Source: Bacteroidota bacterium (GTDB lineage: Bacteria > Bacteroidota > Bacteroidia > UKL13-3). Taken from it: a stretch of DNA of 64,000 nt. Below are positions 26,767-35,308 of the stretch, piece by piece. Within the stretch, counting starts at the first letter, position 1. Every line of letters begins with the position of its first letter. Under the pieces are notes generated by a model. The model had not been told where the DNA came from. It saw only the letters and a list, made by a program, of their open reading frames with translations, and did not search any database. Both the position numbers and the translations under genes were made by a program. Location of the stretch: positions 1-64,000 of the forward strand of contig JAAFJM010000007.1 in assembly GCA_013298895.1 (NCBI GenBank), read 5' to 3'.

Positions 26767-27681
26767 ATGCAACACGATAAACATACTTATTATTTCGAAA
26801 AGTATTTGCGCAAAGAAATGTCGCGCAATGAAAAGGATGCGTTTGAAAAAAAATTGAACATTGATGCCACTTTTAAAGCAGATTTTGACAAATATGCCTT
26901 AAACCATGATTCTATTTTAAAAGAAGAATTAGAAGAGTATTATAATGAGGAGATCATTCCAGATAAACCCAAAAATTATTCATGGTTATTGGTTCTTGTT
27001 TCTGTGTTTGGCTTAGCTTTACTAATTGATTTTTATGCCAATCAAAAATATGCAGAAACGCAAAAACAAAATCAAACTTATAAAGAAGAAATTGTTACTA
27101 GGTTTAAAAATGCATTTGTTGAGCCTTTCAAACAAATCAGTTTTAAGAAAAGCGCTAAACAGCTTGATACTATTTACAAACAGCTTACATTTAGTTCGGA
27201 GGAAGCACAAGAAAATGATACCAGCATAGTTCAAACACTTGTTGACTCAAGCTTAATTGAAGAAAAAATTATCGATCAGTTTCAGCAAATAATGCGCGAT
27301 AAAAACTTGGAAAGTAATGTTAAAGATGTTTTTTTGGATGATAGTTTGATGACAGTTGTTGACCTAGAAAAATTCAAAGAAAAGTTTAAAATAATAACAT
27401 ACTCTACAGATAGTGCATTTTCTGATAGCCTTGTTAACAGACTTACTTTGCAATCTTTATCAAAACAAAATAATATAAATAAGCCTTTGTTTGTTGAGTT
27501 CTGGCAATCATTAGTTGGTTTTAATGGTTATCAGTTTACTGGTAAAAAATTGGTACTTTATGGTATTAGAAAACCTTTTGAAATATTTATTTTAAAACAA
27601 AACAACTTGTTTGTATTACATTCAAAATGGGGTGAAACCGCTTTACAAGCCGATAATCAATTACACAAATTTGAAGACTAA
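26767..27681 (+). CDS. Single-pass membrane protein with anti-sigma-like N-terminus
   Basis: The 304-residue protein begins with a soluble helical segment (FEKYLRKEMSRNEKDAFEKKLNIDATFKADF, residues 9-39). This segment is typical of Bacteroidota membrane proteins that resemble anti-sigma factors or TPR membrane proteins. One transmembrane helix follows (YSWLLVLVSVFGLALLIDFYA, about 71-91), then a charged domain of about 200 residues outside. No enzyme motif is visible and I cannot name a function. The dapF start lies inside its last codons, so the two genes are translationally coupled. It has a promoter of its own. Confidence 0.7.
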   Translation: MQHDKHTYYFEKYLRKEMSRNEKDAFEKKLNIDATFKADFDKYALNHDSILKEELEEYYNEEIIPDKPKNYSWLLVLVSVFGLALLIDFYANQKYAETQKQNQTYKEEIVTRFKNAFVEPFKQISFKKSAKQLDTIYKQLTFSSEEAQENDTSIVQTLVDSSLIEEKIIDQFQQIMRDKNLESNVKDVFLDDSLMTVVDLEKFKEKFKIITYSTDSAFSDSLVNRLTLQSLSKQNNINKPLFVEFWQSLVGFNGYQFTGKKLVLYGIRKPFEIFILKQNNLFVLHSKWGETALQADNQLHKFED

Positions 27682-28459
27682 ATTTTATAAATACCAAGGA
27701 ACGGGAAACGATTTTATAATGATTGATGACCGAGCCAAAACTTTTGATGCCAATAATCAGCAACTGATTGAAAACTTATGCGATAGAAGATTTGGAATTG
27801 GTGCTGATGGATTAATTTTATTACAAAACCACCCTTCTGCCGATTTTTATATGCAATATTTTAATAGCGATGGTCGAGAAAGTTCTATGTGCGGCAATGG
27901 TGGCAGATGTATTGCTCAGTTTGCCAAAGATTTAGGTGTAGTAAATGATTTTGCTACTTTTTATGCCATTGATGGCATTCATACTGCTTCGTATCAAAAT
28001 AACTTAGTTAGTCTTCAAATGAAAGATTTAACCCAAATGGAGGTGCGCAATGACCAAGTTTTTGTTTTAAATACAGGCTCGCCTCACTTTGTACAATTTT
28101 TTGAATATGACGTTGATACAATTGATTTGGTCAGTGAAGCAAAAAAAATAAGATATAACAATGAGTTTGCTACCAATGGAATAAATATAAACTTTGTATC
28201 CTTTTACAATAATGAATTAAAAGTTAGAACTTACGAAAGGGGAGTAGAGGATGAAACCTTTAGTTGCGGAACTGGAGTTACAGCCGCAGCAATTGCTTAT
28301 TCAGGTTTTTCAAAAAATACCCAATCAGAAATGGAAGTTAATATTCAAACCAAAGGTGGAAACCTTTCGGTAAGTTATTTGTTCCAAAATAATGCATACC
28401 AACAAGTATTTTTAAAAGGCCCTGCCACATTTGTGTTTGAGGGCGAAATAGAAATTTAA
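27671..28459 (+). CDS. dapF: Diaminopimelate epimerase
   Basis: From a TTG at 27671 the product has 262 residues, the usual DapF size. It converts LL- to meso-diaminopimelate for lysine and peptidoglycan synthesis. The two catalytic cysteines are Cys74 (SSMCGNGGRC) and Cys199 (ETFSCGTGVTAA), and the N-terminal KFYKYQGTGNDFIMIDDR is family-typical. A longer frame reaches back to 27611, but it overlaps the upstream gene by 71 bases and adds residues the family lacks. The TTG overlaps the upstream gene by 11 bases and is preferred. Confidence 0.92.
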   Translation: MKTKFYKYQGTGNDFIMIDDRAKTFDANNQQLIENLCDRRFGIGADGLILLQNHPSADFYMQYFNSDGRESSMCGNGGRCIAQFAKDLGVVNDFATFYAIDGIHTASYQNNLVSLQMKDLTQMEVRNDQVFVLNTGSPHFVQFFEYDVDTIDLVSEAKKIRYNNEFATNGININFVSFYNNELKVRTYERGVEDETFSCGTGVTAAAIAYSGFSKNTQSEMEVNIQTKGGNLSVSYLFQNNAYQQVFLKGPATFVFEGEIEI

Positions 28460-28468
28460 GCAACAAAA

Positions 28469-28556
28469 GAGCCATCGGCTCGAAAATATTGTAACCGTGG
28501 ATTTCAATCCACGGAAAAAGAAAAACAAATGCTAATCGTGGATTTTAATTCACGGG
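28469..28556. repeat. Three consecutive palindromic repeats between dapF and ispG
   Basis: The 116-bp gap is almost entirely hairpins: GAGCC-atc-GGCTC (28469-28481), CCGTGGAT-ttca-ATCCACGG (28495-28514) and an imperfect variant of the latter, CGTGGATT-TT-AATTCACG (28537-28554). The first matches the unit at 797-809 in loop and flank (GAAAnTATnGTAAC) but has a different, still paired stem. They may terminate dapF transcripts, but none has a T run. Confidence 0.7.
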
Positions 28557-28575
28557 AAAAGAAAATTTAATAATA

Positions 28576-30495
28576 ATGACATACCTACGCAGAAAAACAA
28601 GCACAGTAAAAATTGGTGATTTATACATTGGAAGCGATTTTCCAATTATTCCTCAAAGTATGACCACTACCGATACCATGGATACCCAAAAATCGGTGGC
28701 GCAAATTATTAGGATGGTGGATGCAGGTTGTCAATTGGTTAGATTAACTGCTCCAAGTTTAAAAGAAGCTCAGAATTTAGCTGAAATAAAGAAAGAATTG
28801 AAGGCCAAAGGAGTTAAAGTTCCACTGGTGGCTGATATACATTTTACTCCAAATGCTGCTGAATTAGCTGCTCGAATAGTTGAAAAAGTGCGCGTTAATC
28901 CTGGTAATTATGCCGATAAAAAGAAATTCGATATAATTGATTATACCGATGCGGAATACCAAGAGGAAATAGACAGAATTAGAGAAAAGTTTGTTCCTTT
29001 AATTAAAATTTGTAAAGAGTATGGAACTGCTTTGCGTATTGGTACCAATCATGGTTCGTTAAGCGATAGGATTATGAGTCGTTATGGCGATACTGCGCAT
29101 GGAATGGTTGAAAGTGCGATGGAGTTTTTACGAATAGCCGAAGATGAAAATTTTCACAATATTGTGCTTTCCATGAAATCGAGTAACCCGCAAGTAATGG
29201 TTCAGGCTTACCGTTTATTGGTTAAAACCATGGATGGTAATAATATGCACTATCCATTGCATTTAGGTGTAACCGAGGCTGGCGATGGTGATGATGGAAG
29301 AATAAAATCGGCTTTGGGAATAGGCGCATTGTTGGAAGATGGAATTGGTGATACCATTCGTGTTTCGTTAACCGAAGACCCTGAATTTGAAGTGCCAGTG
29401 GCTAAAAAATTAATTGCACGCTATACTCAAATTGAACAAACCAATTATCCGCAGTTAAATTTAAACACAGCTGAAAATAATAATTGGAGTGCTTTTAATT
29501 ACAAACGTAGAGAAACTATCGAAGTTTATAACTTAGGAGCACATCAAGTACCTAGAGTTATTGCTAATTTTAGCAATAATGAAAATTTAACGGCCGAAGA
29601 TTTAAAACCAATTGGTCATATTTATGATGCCCAACTCGATAAATGGCACATGAACGATATTGGAGCTGATTTTATTTACTTAGGAAATAATAAAGCCAAT
29701 TTTATGCTACCAATGGGTTTAAAAGCCGTTTATAACGCTCAAACTTGGAATTTGGTAATTGATAAAACCAATGCATTTCCATTATTTACCTCGGTTGATT
29801 TATTGCAAAGCAATCACTTAAAATCAAATTCAAGTACTCTTAATTTTGTACACTTGCTTGTAAATGAACTTAATGAAGAATTGCTTCAAACGGCCAACCA
29901 AATGAAAAATGTGGTTTTTATTTTGGAATCAAGTTTAGCCAACCCAATGACCGATTTTCGAACAACTTTTTTTAAATTAAACGATTGGAATATAAAAAAT
30001 CCAGTTTTGCTAACTCATAATTACCATGATGAGAGCGATGAAGAGCAATTCATGCTGCATTGTTCAACCGATTTTGGTGCTTTATTAATTGATGGTTTTG
30101 CGGATGGATTGATGTTTAAATCAAATCAAATTAAAACGGAACGCATGAACCAAATAGCATTTGGTATTTTGCAAGCAGCAAGAACGCGTATTTCTAAAAC
30201 CGAATATATAAGTTGCCCAAGCTGTGGTCGTACTTTATTCGATTTACAAGAAACTACAGCCATGATTAGGAAACGAACAGACCATTTAAAAGGAGTGAAA
30301 ATTGCCATTATGGGCTGTATTGTAAATGGTCCAGGCGAAATGGCCGATGCAGATTATGGTTATGTAGGCAGTGGAATTGATAAAATAACTTTATATAAAG
30401 GTAAAGAAGTAGTAAAGCGTAATATTGCTAGCGATAATGCTGTTAATGAGTTAATTGAGTTGATAAAAGAAAATGGTGATTGGGTAGAGTTATAA
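28576..30495 (+). CDS. ispG: 4-hydroxy-3-methylbut-2-enyl diphosphate synthase, long form
   Basis: This 639-residue protein catalyses the penultimate step of the MEP isoprenoid pathway, using a 4Fe-4S cluster. It is the long form with a central insert between the N-terminal TIM barrel (VKIGDLYIGSDFPIIPQSM onward) and the C-terminal cluster domain, as in plants and other Bacteroidota. The cluster ligands are Cys547 and Cys550 (SCPSCGRTL) and Cys581 (GCIVNGPGEMADADYGYVG). It is preceded by a run of hairpin repeats and no clear promoter, so it may depend partly on the dapF transcript. Confidence 0.95.
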   Translation: MTYLRRKTSTVKIGDLYIGSDFPIIPQSMTTTDTMDTQKSVAQIIRMVDAGCQLVRLTAPSLKEAQNLAEIKKELKAKGVKVPLVADIHFTPNAAELAARIVEKVRVNPGNYADKKKFDIIDYTDAEYQEEIDRIREKFVPLIKICKEYGTALRIGTNHGSLSDRIMSRYGDTAHGMVESAMEFLRIAEDENFHNIVLSMKSSNPQVMVQAYRLLVKTMDGNNMHYPLHLGVTEAGDGDDGRIKSALGIGALLEDGIGDTIRVSLTEDPEFEVPVAKKLIARYTQIEQTNYPQLNLNTAENNNWSAFNYKRRETIEVYNLGAHQVPRVIANFSNNENLTAEDLKPIGHIYDAQLDKWHMNDIGADFIYLGNNKANFMLPMGLKAVYNAQTWNLVIDKTNAFPLFTSVDLLQSNHLKSNSSTLNFVHLLVNELNEELLQTANQMKNVVFILESSLANPMTDFRTTFFKLNDWNIKNPVLLTHNYHDESDEEQFMLHCSTDFGALLIDGFADGLMFKSNQIKTERMNQIAFGILQAARTRISKTEYISCPSCGRTLFDLQETTAMIRKRTDHLKGVKIAIMGCIVNGPGEMADADYGYVGSGIDKITLYKGKEVVKRNIASDNAVNELIELIKENGDWVEL

Positions 30496-30630
30496 TGTTA
30501 TTTCTTGAAATGACGTTTAAATGACAAAAATAATCCAACTATCATGATGTTTTTATTGTCTATCCTTTTGTAAGTTATAAATAATAATTATTTTGCCACC
30601 CCAAATAGAAATTAAACAAATAAATATAAA

Positions 30631-31935
30631 ATGAAAAAGTTAATACTTTCTGCTTTTAGCATTGGCCTTACAGTAAGTGCATTTGCTCAACAAAATCTAA
30701 ACCTGAACAATACAGGAATTTTAGATAATTCACCAAGAATTACCACTAAAAACAAAACTACGCTTAATAAAGCTGATAGATCAGAGTGGTACAATCCATT
30801 AGACATTTTAGCTGATGGTAATTTTAAAACTTTTATTGGTTTTATGATGAATGATTCATTAGCGAAATTTGTTGATGATCAAGGAGTCGCCAGCCAAGGA
30901 AGAACATTTCAATCCGTTGCACAAATTATTGATCCTAAGGATGCTGCAATTGAAGTAAATCAAGCATTAGATCCAACAATTAGAATGACTAAGTTTACAA
31001 ATTATGCAGTAGATTCTATCTCTTTCAGATTTTCTTATATCAGAAGAGTAGATTCAACAAATGATAACTTAGGTAATAAAGTTCCTGTTGTAGATACTTT
31101 ATTTATTTACTATTTTACAGGTGCTCAAATTTCTACAACGGCTTCAATTACAGGCTTAACTTCTAAGTTTGGTTACGTTGGTTATGACTTTACAAAAAGA
31201 CGTCCAAGTAATTACACCACAATTGATACAGTATTATTAACTGAAGATTTTAATACTGGTAAACCAAGTTCAACAGGATGGTCATCAGCTGAATTAGGTC
31301 GTAAAGCTCCAGCTGGTTTAACATTTAACTCTAATTCAGGTAACAATAAAAATGGATTAGTAGCTTATGCTTTACAGTTCAAAAATGGAACAACTTACGA
31401 TGATACCTACACATTTGAAGATAGAAGAGATTCAGCTTCAGTTCCAGCAGATACAAAATGGGTAAATTATTTCTGTTACAGAATGGGTTCTAATGAAGGT
31501 TCTCCTTTAACTAGTTCATACTACAATAGTTCATTATTTGTACCTCAACGTTTTTCTTATGCAGTAACAAACGGTTGGACTGGCTGGTACCCAGGTCAAG
31601 GTTTTACCAATGACCAATATTTAGATGCTGGAATTAAATTATCTTCAACTAATTTAAGTGCTAAAGAAGTTCCAAATTCATTTACTTTAGGCGAAGCATA
31701 TCCTAATCCTGCTAGCAATGATGTTACAATTAAATTTAATTTAAAAGCTAACAAAAATGTAAAAGTGAGTTTAATTAACTTATTAGGTCAAGAAGTAATC
31801 AATATTGCTAATGATAATTTTGTTGCTGGATCTAACGAAGTTAAATTTAATGTAGGTAACTTATCGGCTGGTGTATATTTCTACACAATGACAGTTGATG
31901 GTGTTAGACAATCACAAAAAATTATGATTAAATAA
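30631..31935 (+). CDS. Secreted protein with T9SS type A sorting domain
   Basis: The 434-residue protein has a signal peptide (LSAFSIGLTVSAFAQQ) and a C-terminal T9SS type A domain of about 80 residues (FTLGEAYPNPASNDVTIKFNLKAN ... VGNLSAGVYFYTMTVDGVRQ). The roughly 330 residues between them match no enzyme family I recognise. They are rich in Ser, Thr, Asn and Asp and contain aromatic beta-strand-like segments, which suggests a structural or binding surface protein. It has its own terminator, and a promoter-like TTATTTTGC lies at 30588-30596, so it is probably a single-gene unit. Confidence 0.8.
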   Translation: MKKLILSAFSIGLTVSAFAQQNLNLNNTGILDNSPRITTKNKTTLNKADRSEWYNPLDILADGNFKTFIGFMMNDSLAKFVDDQGVASQGRTFQSVAQIIDPKDAAIEVNQALDPTIRMTKFTNYAVDSISFRFSYIRRVDSTNDNLGNKVPVVDTLFIYYFTGAQISTTASITGLTSKFGYVGYDFTKRRPSNYTTIDTVLLTEDFNTGKPSSTGWSSAELGRKAPAGLTFNSNSGNNKNGLVAYALQFKNGTTYDDTYTFEDRRDSASVPADTKWVNYFCYRMGSNEGSPLTSSYYNSSLFVPQRFSYAVTNGWTGWYPGQGFTNDQYLDAGIKLSSTNLSAKEVPNSFTLGEAYPNPASNDVTIKFNLKANKNVKVSLINLLGQEVINIANDNFVAGSNEVKFNVGNLSAGVYFYTMTVDGVRQSQKIMIK

Positions 31936-31957
31936 TTTATTTATTTAATAACATAAG

Positions 31958-31989
31958 AAAAGCCTCATCAGTTTACTGTTGAGGCTTTT
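31958..31989 (+). terminator. Rho-independent terminator after the T9SS protein gene
   Basis: Arms AAAAGCCTCA (31958-31967) and TGAGGCTTTT (31980-31989) form a perfect 10-bp stem with a 12-base loop and a following T run, 22 bp after the stop codon. Confidence 0.85.
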
Positions 31990-32093
31990 TTGTTGCTATA
32001 AGTTATTATTAATATATTTAAAAATCATGATTATATATATTTTGATAATGATTTGGCAAGTATTATTTTGCAAGCAGAAATAAAAATCGACAA

Positions 32094-32810
32094 ATGGGAA
32101 GAGTATTTGAAAAACGTAAACATAAAATGTTTGCTCGTTATGCTAAAATGAGTAGAACTTTTACTAAGATAGGTAAGGAAATCGCCATTGCCATTAAAGC
32201 TGGAAACGGAAACGGTGATCCTGATAGTAACTCTAGATTAAGAGCGGTTATTGCTAATGCAAAAGCCATTAATATGCCAAAAGCTAATATTGATGCTGCC
32301 ATTTCGCGAGCAACAAGTAAACAAGATAAAGATTTTGAAGAAGTAGTTTATGAAGGTAAAGGTCCTCATAATATACCAATGATTATAGAAACCGCCACTG
32401 ATAACCCAACAAGAACTGTTGCTAACTTAAGAAGTTATTTCAATAAAAAAGGTGGGCAATTAATGGTGAGTGGTTCGTTAGATTTTCTTTTTGAGCGTAA
32501 AGGTATTTTTAGAATAAAAAATGATGGAATTAATCTTGATGATTTTGAATTAGAAATGATTGATGCAGGCTTAGAGGAAATTGAGGATGATGGCGAAGGA
32601 CATTTAATTTTATCTGTTGCCTTTACCGATTTCGGAAAAATGCAACATGAATTAGAAGCTCGTAAAATAGAAATTATAAATGCCGAATTACAACGCATTC
32701 CAACACAACCAATGGAATTAAATGAAGAGCAAGAAGCTGAGTTTAATATTTTGTTGGATATTATTGAGGATGATGATGATGTGGTAAAAGTTTACACAAC
32801 ATTAATGTAA
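32094..32810 (+). CDS. YebC/PmpR-family regulatory or translation-associated protein
   Basis: The 238-residue protein is a full-length YebC: MGRVFEKRKHKMFARYAKMSRTFTKIGKEI, ANAKAINMPKANIDAAISRA, YEGKGPHNIPMIIETATDNPTRTVANLRSYFNKKGG, then the acidic C-terminal domain. The usual GHSKW near the N-terminus is replaced by EKRKHK, as in many Bacteroidota members. Family members were described as DNA-binding regulators and more recently linked to ribosomes stalled on proline runs; which applies here is unknown. A TTATTTTGC element about 30 bp upstream is a possible promoter, and a terminator follows at 32836. Confidence 0.9.
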   Translation: MGRVFEKRKHKMFARYAKMSRTFTKIGKEIAIAIKAGNGNGDPDSNSRLRAVIANAKAINMPKANIDAAISRATSKQDKDFEEVVYEGKGPHNIPMIIETATDNPTRTVANLRSYFNKKGGQLMVSGSLDFLFERKGIFRIKNDGINLDDFELEMIDAGLEEIEDDGEGHLILSVAFTDFGKMQHELEARKIEIINAELQRIPTQPMELNEEQEAEFNILLDIIEDDDDVVKVYTTLM

Positions 32811-32835
32811 TTGGTAAAACTAAATTATTAAATTA

Positions 32836-32870
32836 AAAAACCTCCAACCCTTAAAGAATTGGAGGTTTTT
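32836..32870. terminator. Bidirectional terminator between convergent genes
   Basis: Arms AAAAACCTCCAA (32836-32847) and TTGGAGGTTTTT (32859-32870) pair perfectly. It lies between the YebC-family gene (plus) and the deoxyhypusine-synthase-like gene (minus), so it can serve both. Confidence 0.85.
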
Positions 32871-32932
32871 ATTTTTATTGAACCAATTATTCAATTAACC
32901 ACTACACAATACAACTGTTTAATTATTAATGA

Positions 32933-33907
32933 TTACCAGCCTAATATCCAAGCAAACATTAACGGAGCTACAATGGTAGCATCGCTTTCTACAATAAATT
33001 TAGGTGTATGAATGTCTAATTTTCCCCAAGTAATTTTTTCGTTAGGAACCGCTCCTGAGTATGAACCATAAGAAGTTGTTGAATCACTTATTTGGCAGAA
33101 ATAACTCCAAAATGGAATATCTGTCATTTCCATATCTTGGTATAACATAGGTACTACGCAAATTGGAAAATCGCCAGCAATTCCACCACCAATTTGGAAA
33201 AAACCAACTCCTTTGCCACCTGAATTTTCAGGATACCATTTTGCTAACCAAGCCATGTACTCAATACCAGATTTCATGGTGCTTGCTTTCAATTCGCCTT
33301 TTATCACATATGAGGCAAAAATATTTCCCATAGTTGAATCTTCCCAACCTGGAACTACCATAGGTAAATTGCGTTCAGCAGCAGCCAACATCCAAGAGTT
33401 CTTAGGATCTATTTCATAATATTGTTGTAACTCGCCACTCAATAAGATTTTATACATGAATTCATGTGGGAAATAACGTTCGCCTTTTTCTTCTGCATCT
33501 TTCCAAATTTTATGAATGTGTTTTTGTAATCTTCTGAATGCCTCTTCTTCAGGAATACAAGTATCGGTAACACGGTTGTAATGGTTCTCCAATAAATCCC
33601 ATTCTTCTTGCGGACTTAAATCGCGGTAGTTAGGCACACGTTTGTAATGGCTATGTGCTACCAAATTCATAATATCTTCTTCTAAGTTAGCACCAGTACA
33701 GCTAATAATATCCACTTTACCTTGGCGAATCATTTCGGCTAACGATTTTCCTAACTCAGCAGTACTCATGGCTCCAGCAAGCGTTACCATCATTTTTCCA
33801 CCTTCATTTAAATGGGTTTCGTAACCTTTGGCAGCATCCACCAAAGCTGCTGCATTAAAATGTTTATAGTGTGTTTCAATAAAATTTGAAATAGGTCCTT
33901 TAGTCAT
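32933..33907 (-). CDS. Deoxyhypusine synthase-family protein
   Basis: The 324-residue protein aligns by eye with deoxyhypusine synthase: VTLAGAMSTAELGKSLAEMIRQGKVDIISCTGANLEED (41-78), LPMVVPGWEDSTMGN, GGGIAGDFPICVVPML and VPNEKITWGKLD. Lys296 in ITWGK corresponds to the lysine that forms the spermidine-derived enzyme intermediate in eukaryotes. Bacteria lack the eIF5A substrate, so the reaction is probably another aminobutyl transfer, for example polyamine synthesis of the homospermidine synthase type. No polyamine gene is nearby. The gene is monocistronic, with a shared terminator downstream. Confidence 0.88.
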   Translation of the reverse strand: MTKGPISNFIETHYKHFNAAALVDAAKGYETHLNEGGKMMVTLAGAMSTAELGKSLAEMIRQGKVDIISCTGANLEEDIMNLVAHSHYKRVPNYRDLSPQEEWDLLENHYNRVTDTCIPEEEAFRRLQKHIHKIWKDAEEKGERYFPHEFMYKILLSGELQQYYEIDPKNSWMLAAAERNLPMVVPGWEDSTMGNIFASYVIKGELKASTMKSGIEYMAWLAKWYPENSGGKGVGFFQIGGGIAGDFPICVVPMLYQDMEMTDIPFWSYFCQISDSTTSYGSYSGAVPNEKITWGKLDIHTPKFIVESDATIVAPLMFAWILGW

Positions 33908-34038
33908 GTTATTATATTTTAAAAAGTGTGCAAATATAAGCTAGAGTTTTACATTTAAAATTAAGTTTTTTGAGTAAGAGAAAGGTTTATATATTTGATT
34001 GTTAAAATTTAAAATTACGAACTTATTTTTTTTCAATT

Positions 34039-34428
34039 ATGACCAAAACCAGCCCAAATCTAGTTGATTTATACATTGCTGAATTTCCAGCCAATGTGCA
34101 ACAGCAATTACAAATATTGCGGAAAATTATTCTTGAAACGGTTCCAAATGCCGAAGAAATTATAAGTTATAAAATGCCTGCTTACAAGGTACACGAGTGT
34201 TTAGTGTATTTTGCTGGTTATAAAAATCATATAGGCTTTTATCCTACAGGTTCTGGAATTTCAGCTTTTGAACACGAGTTAGGTAATTATAAATACTCGA
34301 AAGGTGCGGTGCAATTTCCAATTGACAAAGAGTTACCCCGCGATTTGATAGTGAGAATGGTAGAATACAGATTGGCATCAGCGATTGCAAAGCATGAAAG
34401 TAAAAAAGTTTTGAAAAAAAATAAATGA
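34039..34428 (+). CDS. DUF1801/YdhG-like protein
   Basis: The 129-residue protein has the YdhG-like alpha/beta domain: VDLYIAEFPANVQQQLQILRKIILETVPNAEEIISYKMPAYK followed by VYFAGYKNHIGFYPTGSGI and ALGxx-like KYSKGAVQFPIDKELP. Proteins of this family are small and cytoplasmic, and one is annotated as an iron chaperone; its biochemical role is uncertain. The gene is complete. It is divergent from the deoxyhypusine-synthase-like gene and upstream of the TIGR02757 gene, with about 90 bp to the next start. Confidence 0.85.
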   Translation: MTKTSPNLVDLYIAEFPANVQQQLQILRKIILETVPNAEEIISYKMPAYKVHECLVYFAGYKNHIGFYPTGSGISAFEHELGNYKYSKGAVQFPIDKELPRDLIVRMVEYRLASAIAKHESKKVLKKNK

Positions 34429-34520
34429 GAAGGTTAAGTTTTATGAGAAAGTTACCCTAAAAAGCTTTAAAAAAATAATTATTTTAGTCTTAATTATAGC
34501 ATATTCGCCTCTCCAAACTA

Positions 34521-35306
34521 ATGTCTCAACACAAAGAATTTTTAAACAAACAAGTCGCTATTTATAATCAAAAAGGGTTTATTGAATTAGATCCTATTTG
34601 CATACCTCATTTATTTACTAAAAAACAAGATATTGAAATTGCAGGATTGTTTGCTGCTGTTTTTGCATGGGGACAACGCAATACAATCATTAATAAATGT
34701 ACTGATTTATTGGCGAGAATGGATAATGCTCCACATCAATTTGTGGTAAATCATGAAGATAAAGATTTGAAAAAATTACTTGGTTTTAAGCATAGAACTT
34801 TTAACGATACTGATTTACTTTATTTCGTTTCGTTTTTAAAATTTTGGTACACCAACCACCAAAGTTTAGAAACAGCCTTTTCAAAACATTTAAAACCAAA
34901 GGATAAAACCATTGAGAATGCTTTGAATGGTTTTAGAGTTTCTTTTTTTTCGTTACCCGATGTCCCTTATCGAACTATGAAGCATATTGCTTCGCCAACA
35001 CAAAACTCCGCTTGCAAAAGACTTTGTATGTATTTAAGGTGGATGGTTAGAAACGATAATAATGGCGTGGATTTTGGCATTTGGCAACACATAAAACCAA
35101 GTCAATTAATGATGCCATTAGACTTACATGTGCAACGAACTGCTCAAAAATTAGGATTACTTAGCCGCACGCAGAGCGACTGGAAAGCCGTTTTGGAATT
35201 AACTGAAAACCTTAGAAAATTTGATAAAAATGATCCTGTAAAATACGATTATGCACTTTTTGGATTGAGCATTATGCCAGATTTTGAAATAGATAAAACT
35301 AGTTAG
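34521..35306 (+). CDS. TIGR02757 (DUF2400) family protein
   Basis: The 261-residue protein matches the TIGR02757 pattern: EIAGLFAAVFAWGQRNTIINKC near residue 40, then SPTQNSACKRLCMYLRWMVRNDNNGVDFGIW and PLDLHVQRTAQKLGLLSR. The C-terminal half resembles a helix-hairpin-helix DNA glycosylase fold, with the conserved D in the PLD motif, but no activity is established for the family. An ATATTCGC promoter-like element (34501-34508) lies just upstream of the ATG. The gene ends two bases from the convergent HD hydrolase gene. Confidence 0.85.
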   Translation: MSQHKEFLNKQVAIYNQKGFIELDPICIPHLFTKKQDIEIAGLFAAVFAWGQRNTIINKCTDLLARMDNAPHQFVVNHEDKDLKKLLGFKHRTFNDTDLLYFVSFLKFWYTNHQSLETAFSKHLKPKDKTIENALNGFRVSFFSLPDVPYRTMKHIASPTQNSACKRLCMYLRWMVRNDNNGVDFGIWQHIKPSQLMMPLDLHVQRTAQKLGLLSRTQSDWKAVLELTENLRKFDKNDPVKYDYALFGLSIMPDFEIDKTS

Positions 35307-35308
35307 TT

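Noticed and set aside
27611-27670. A longer dapF starting at 27611
   Set aside because: It would overlap the upstream gene by 71 bases and add 20 residues that DapF proteins lack.
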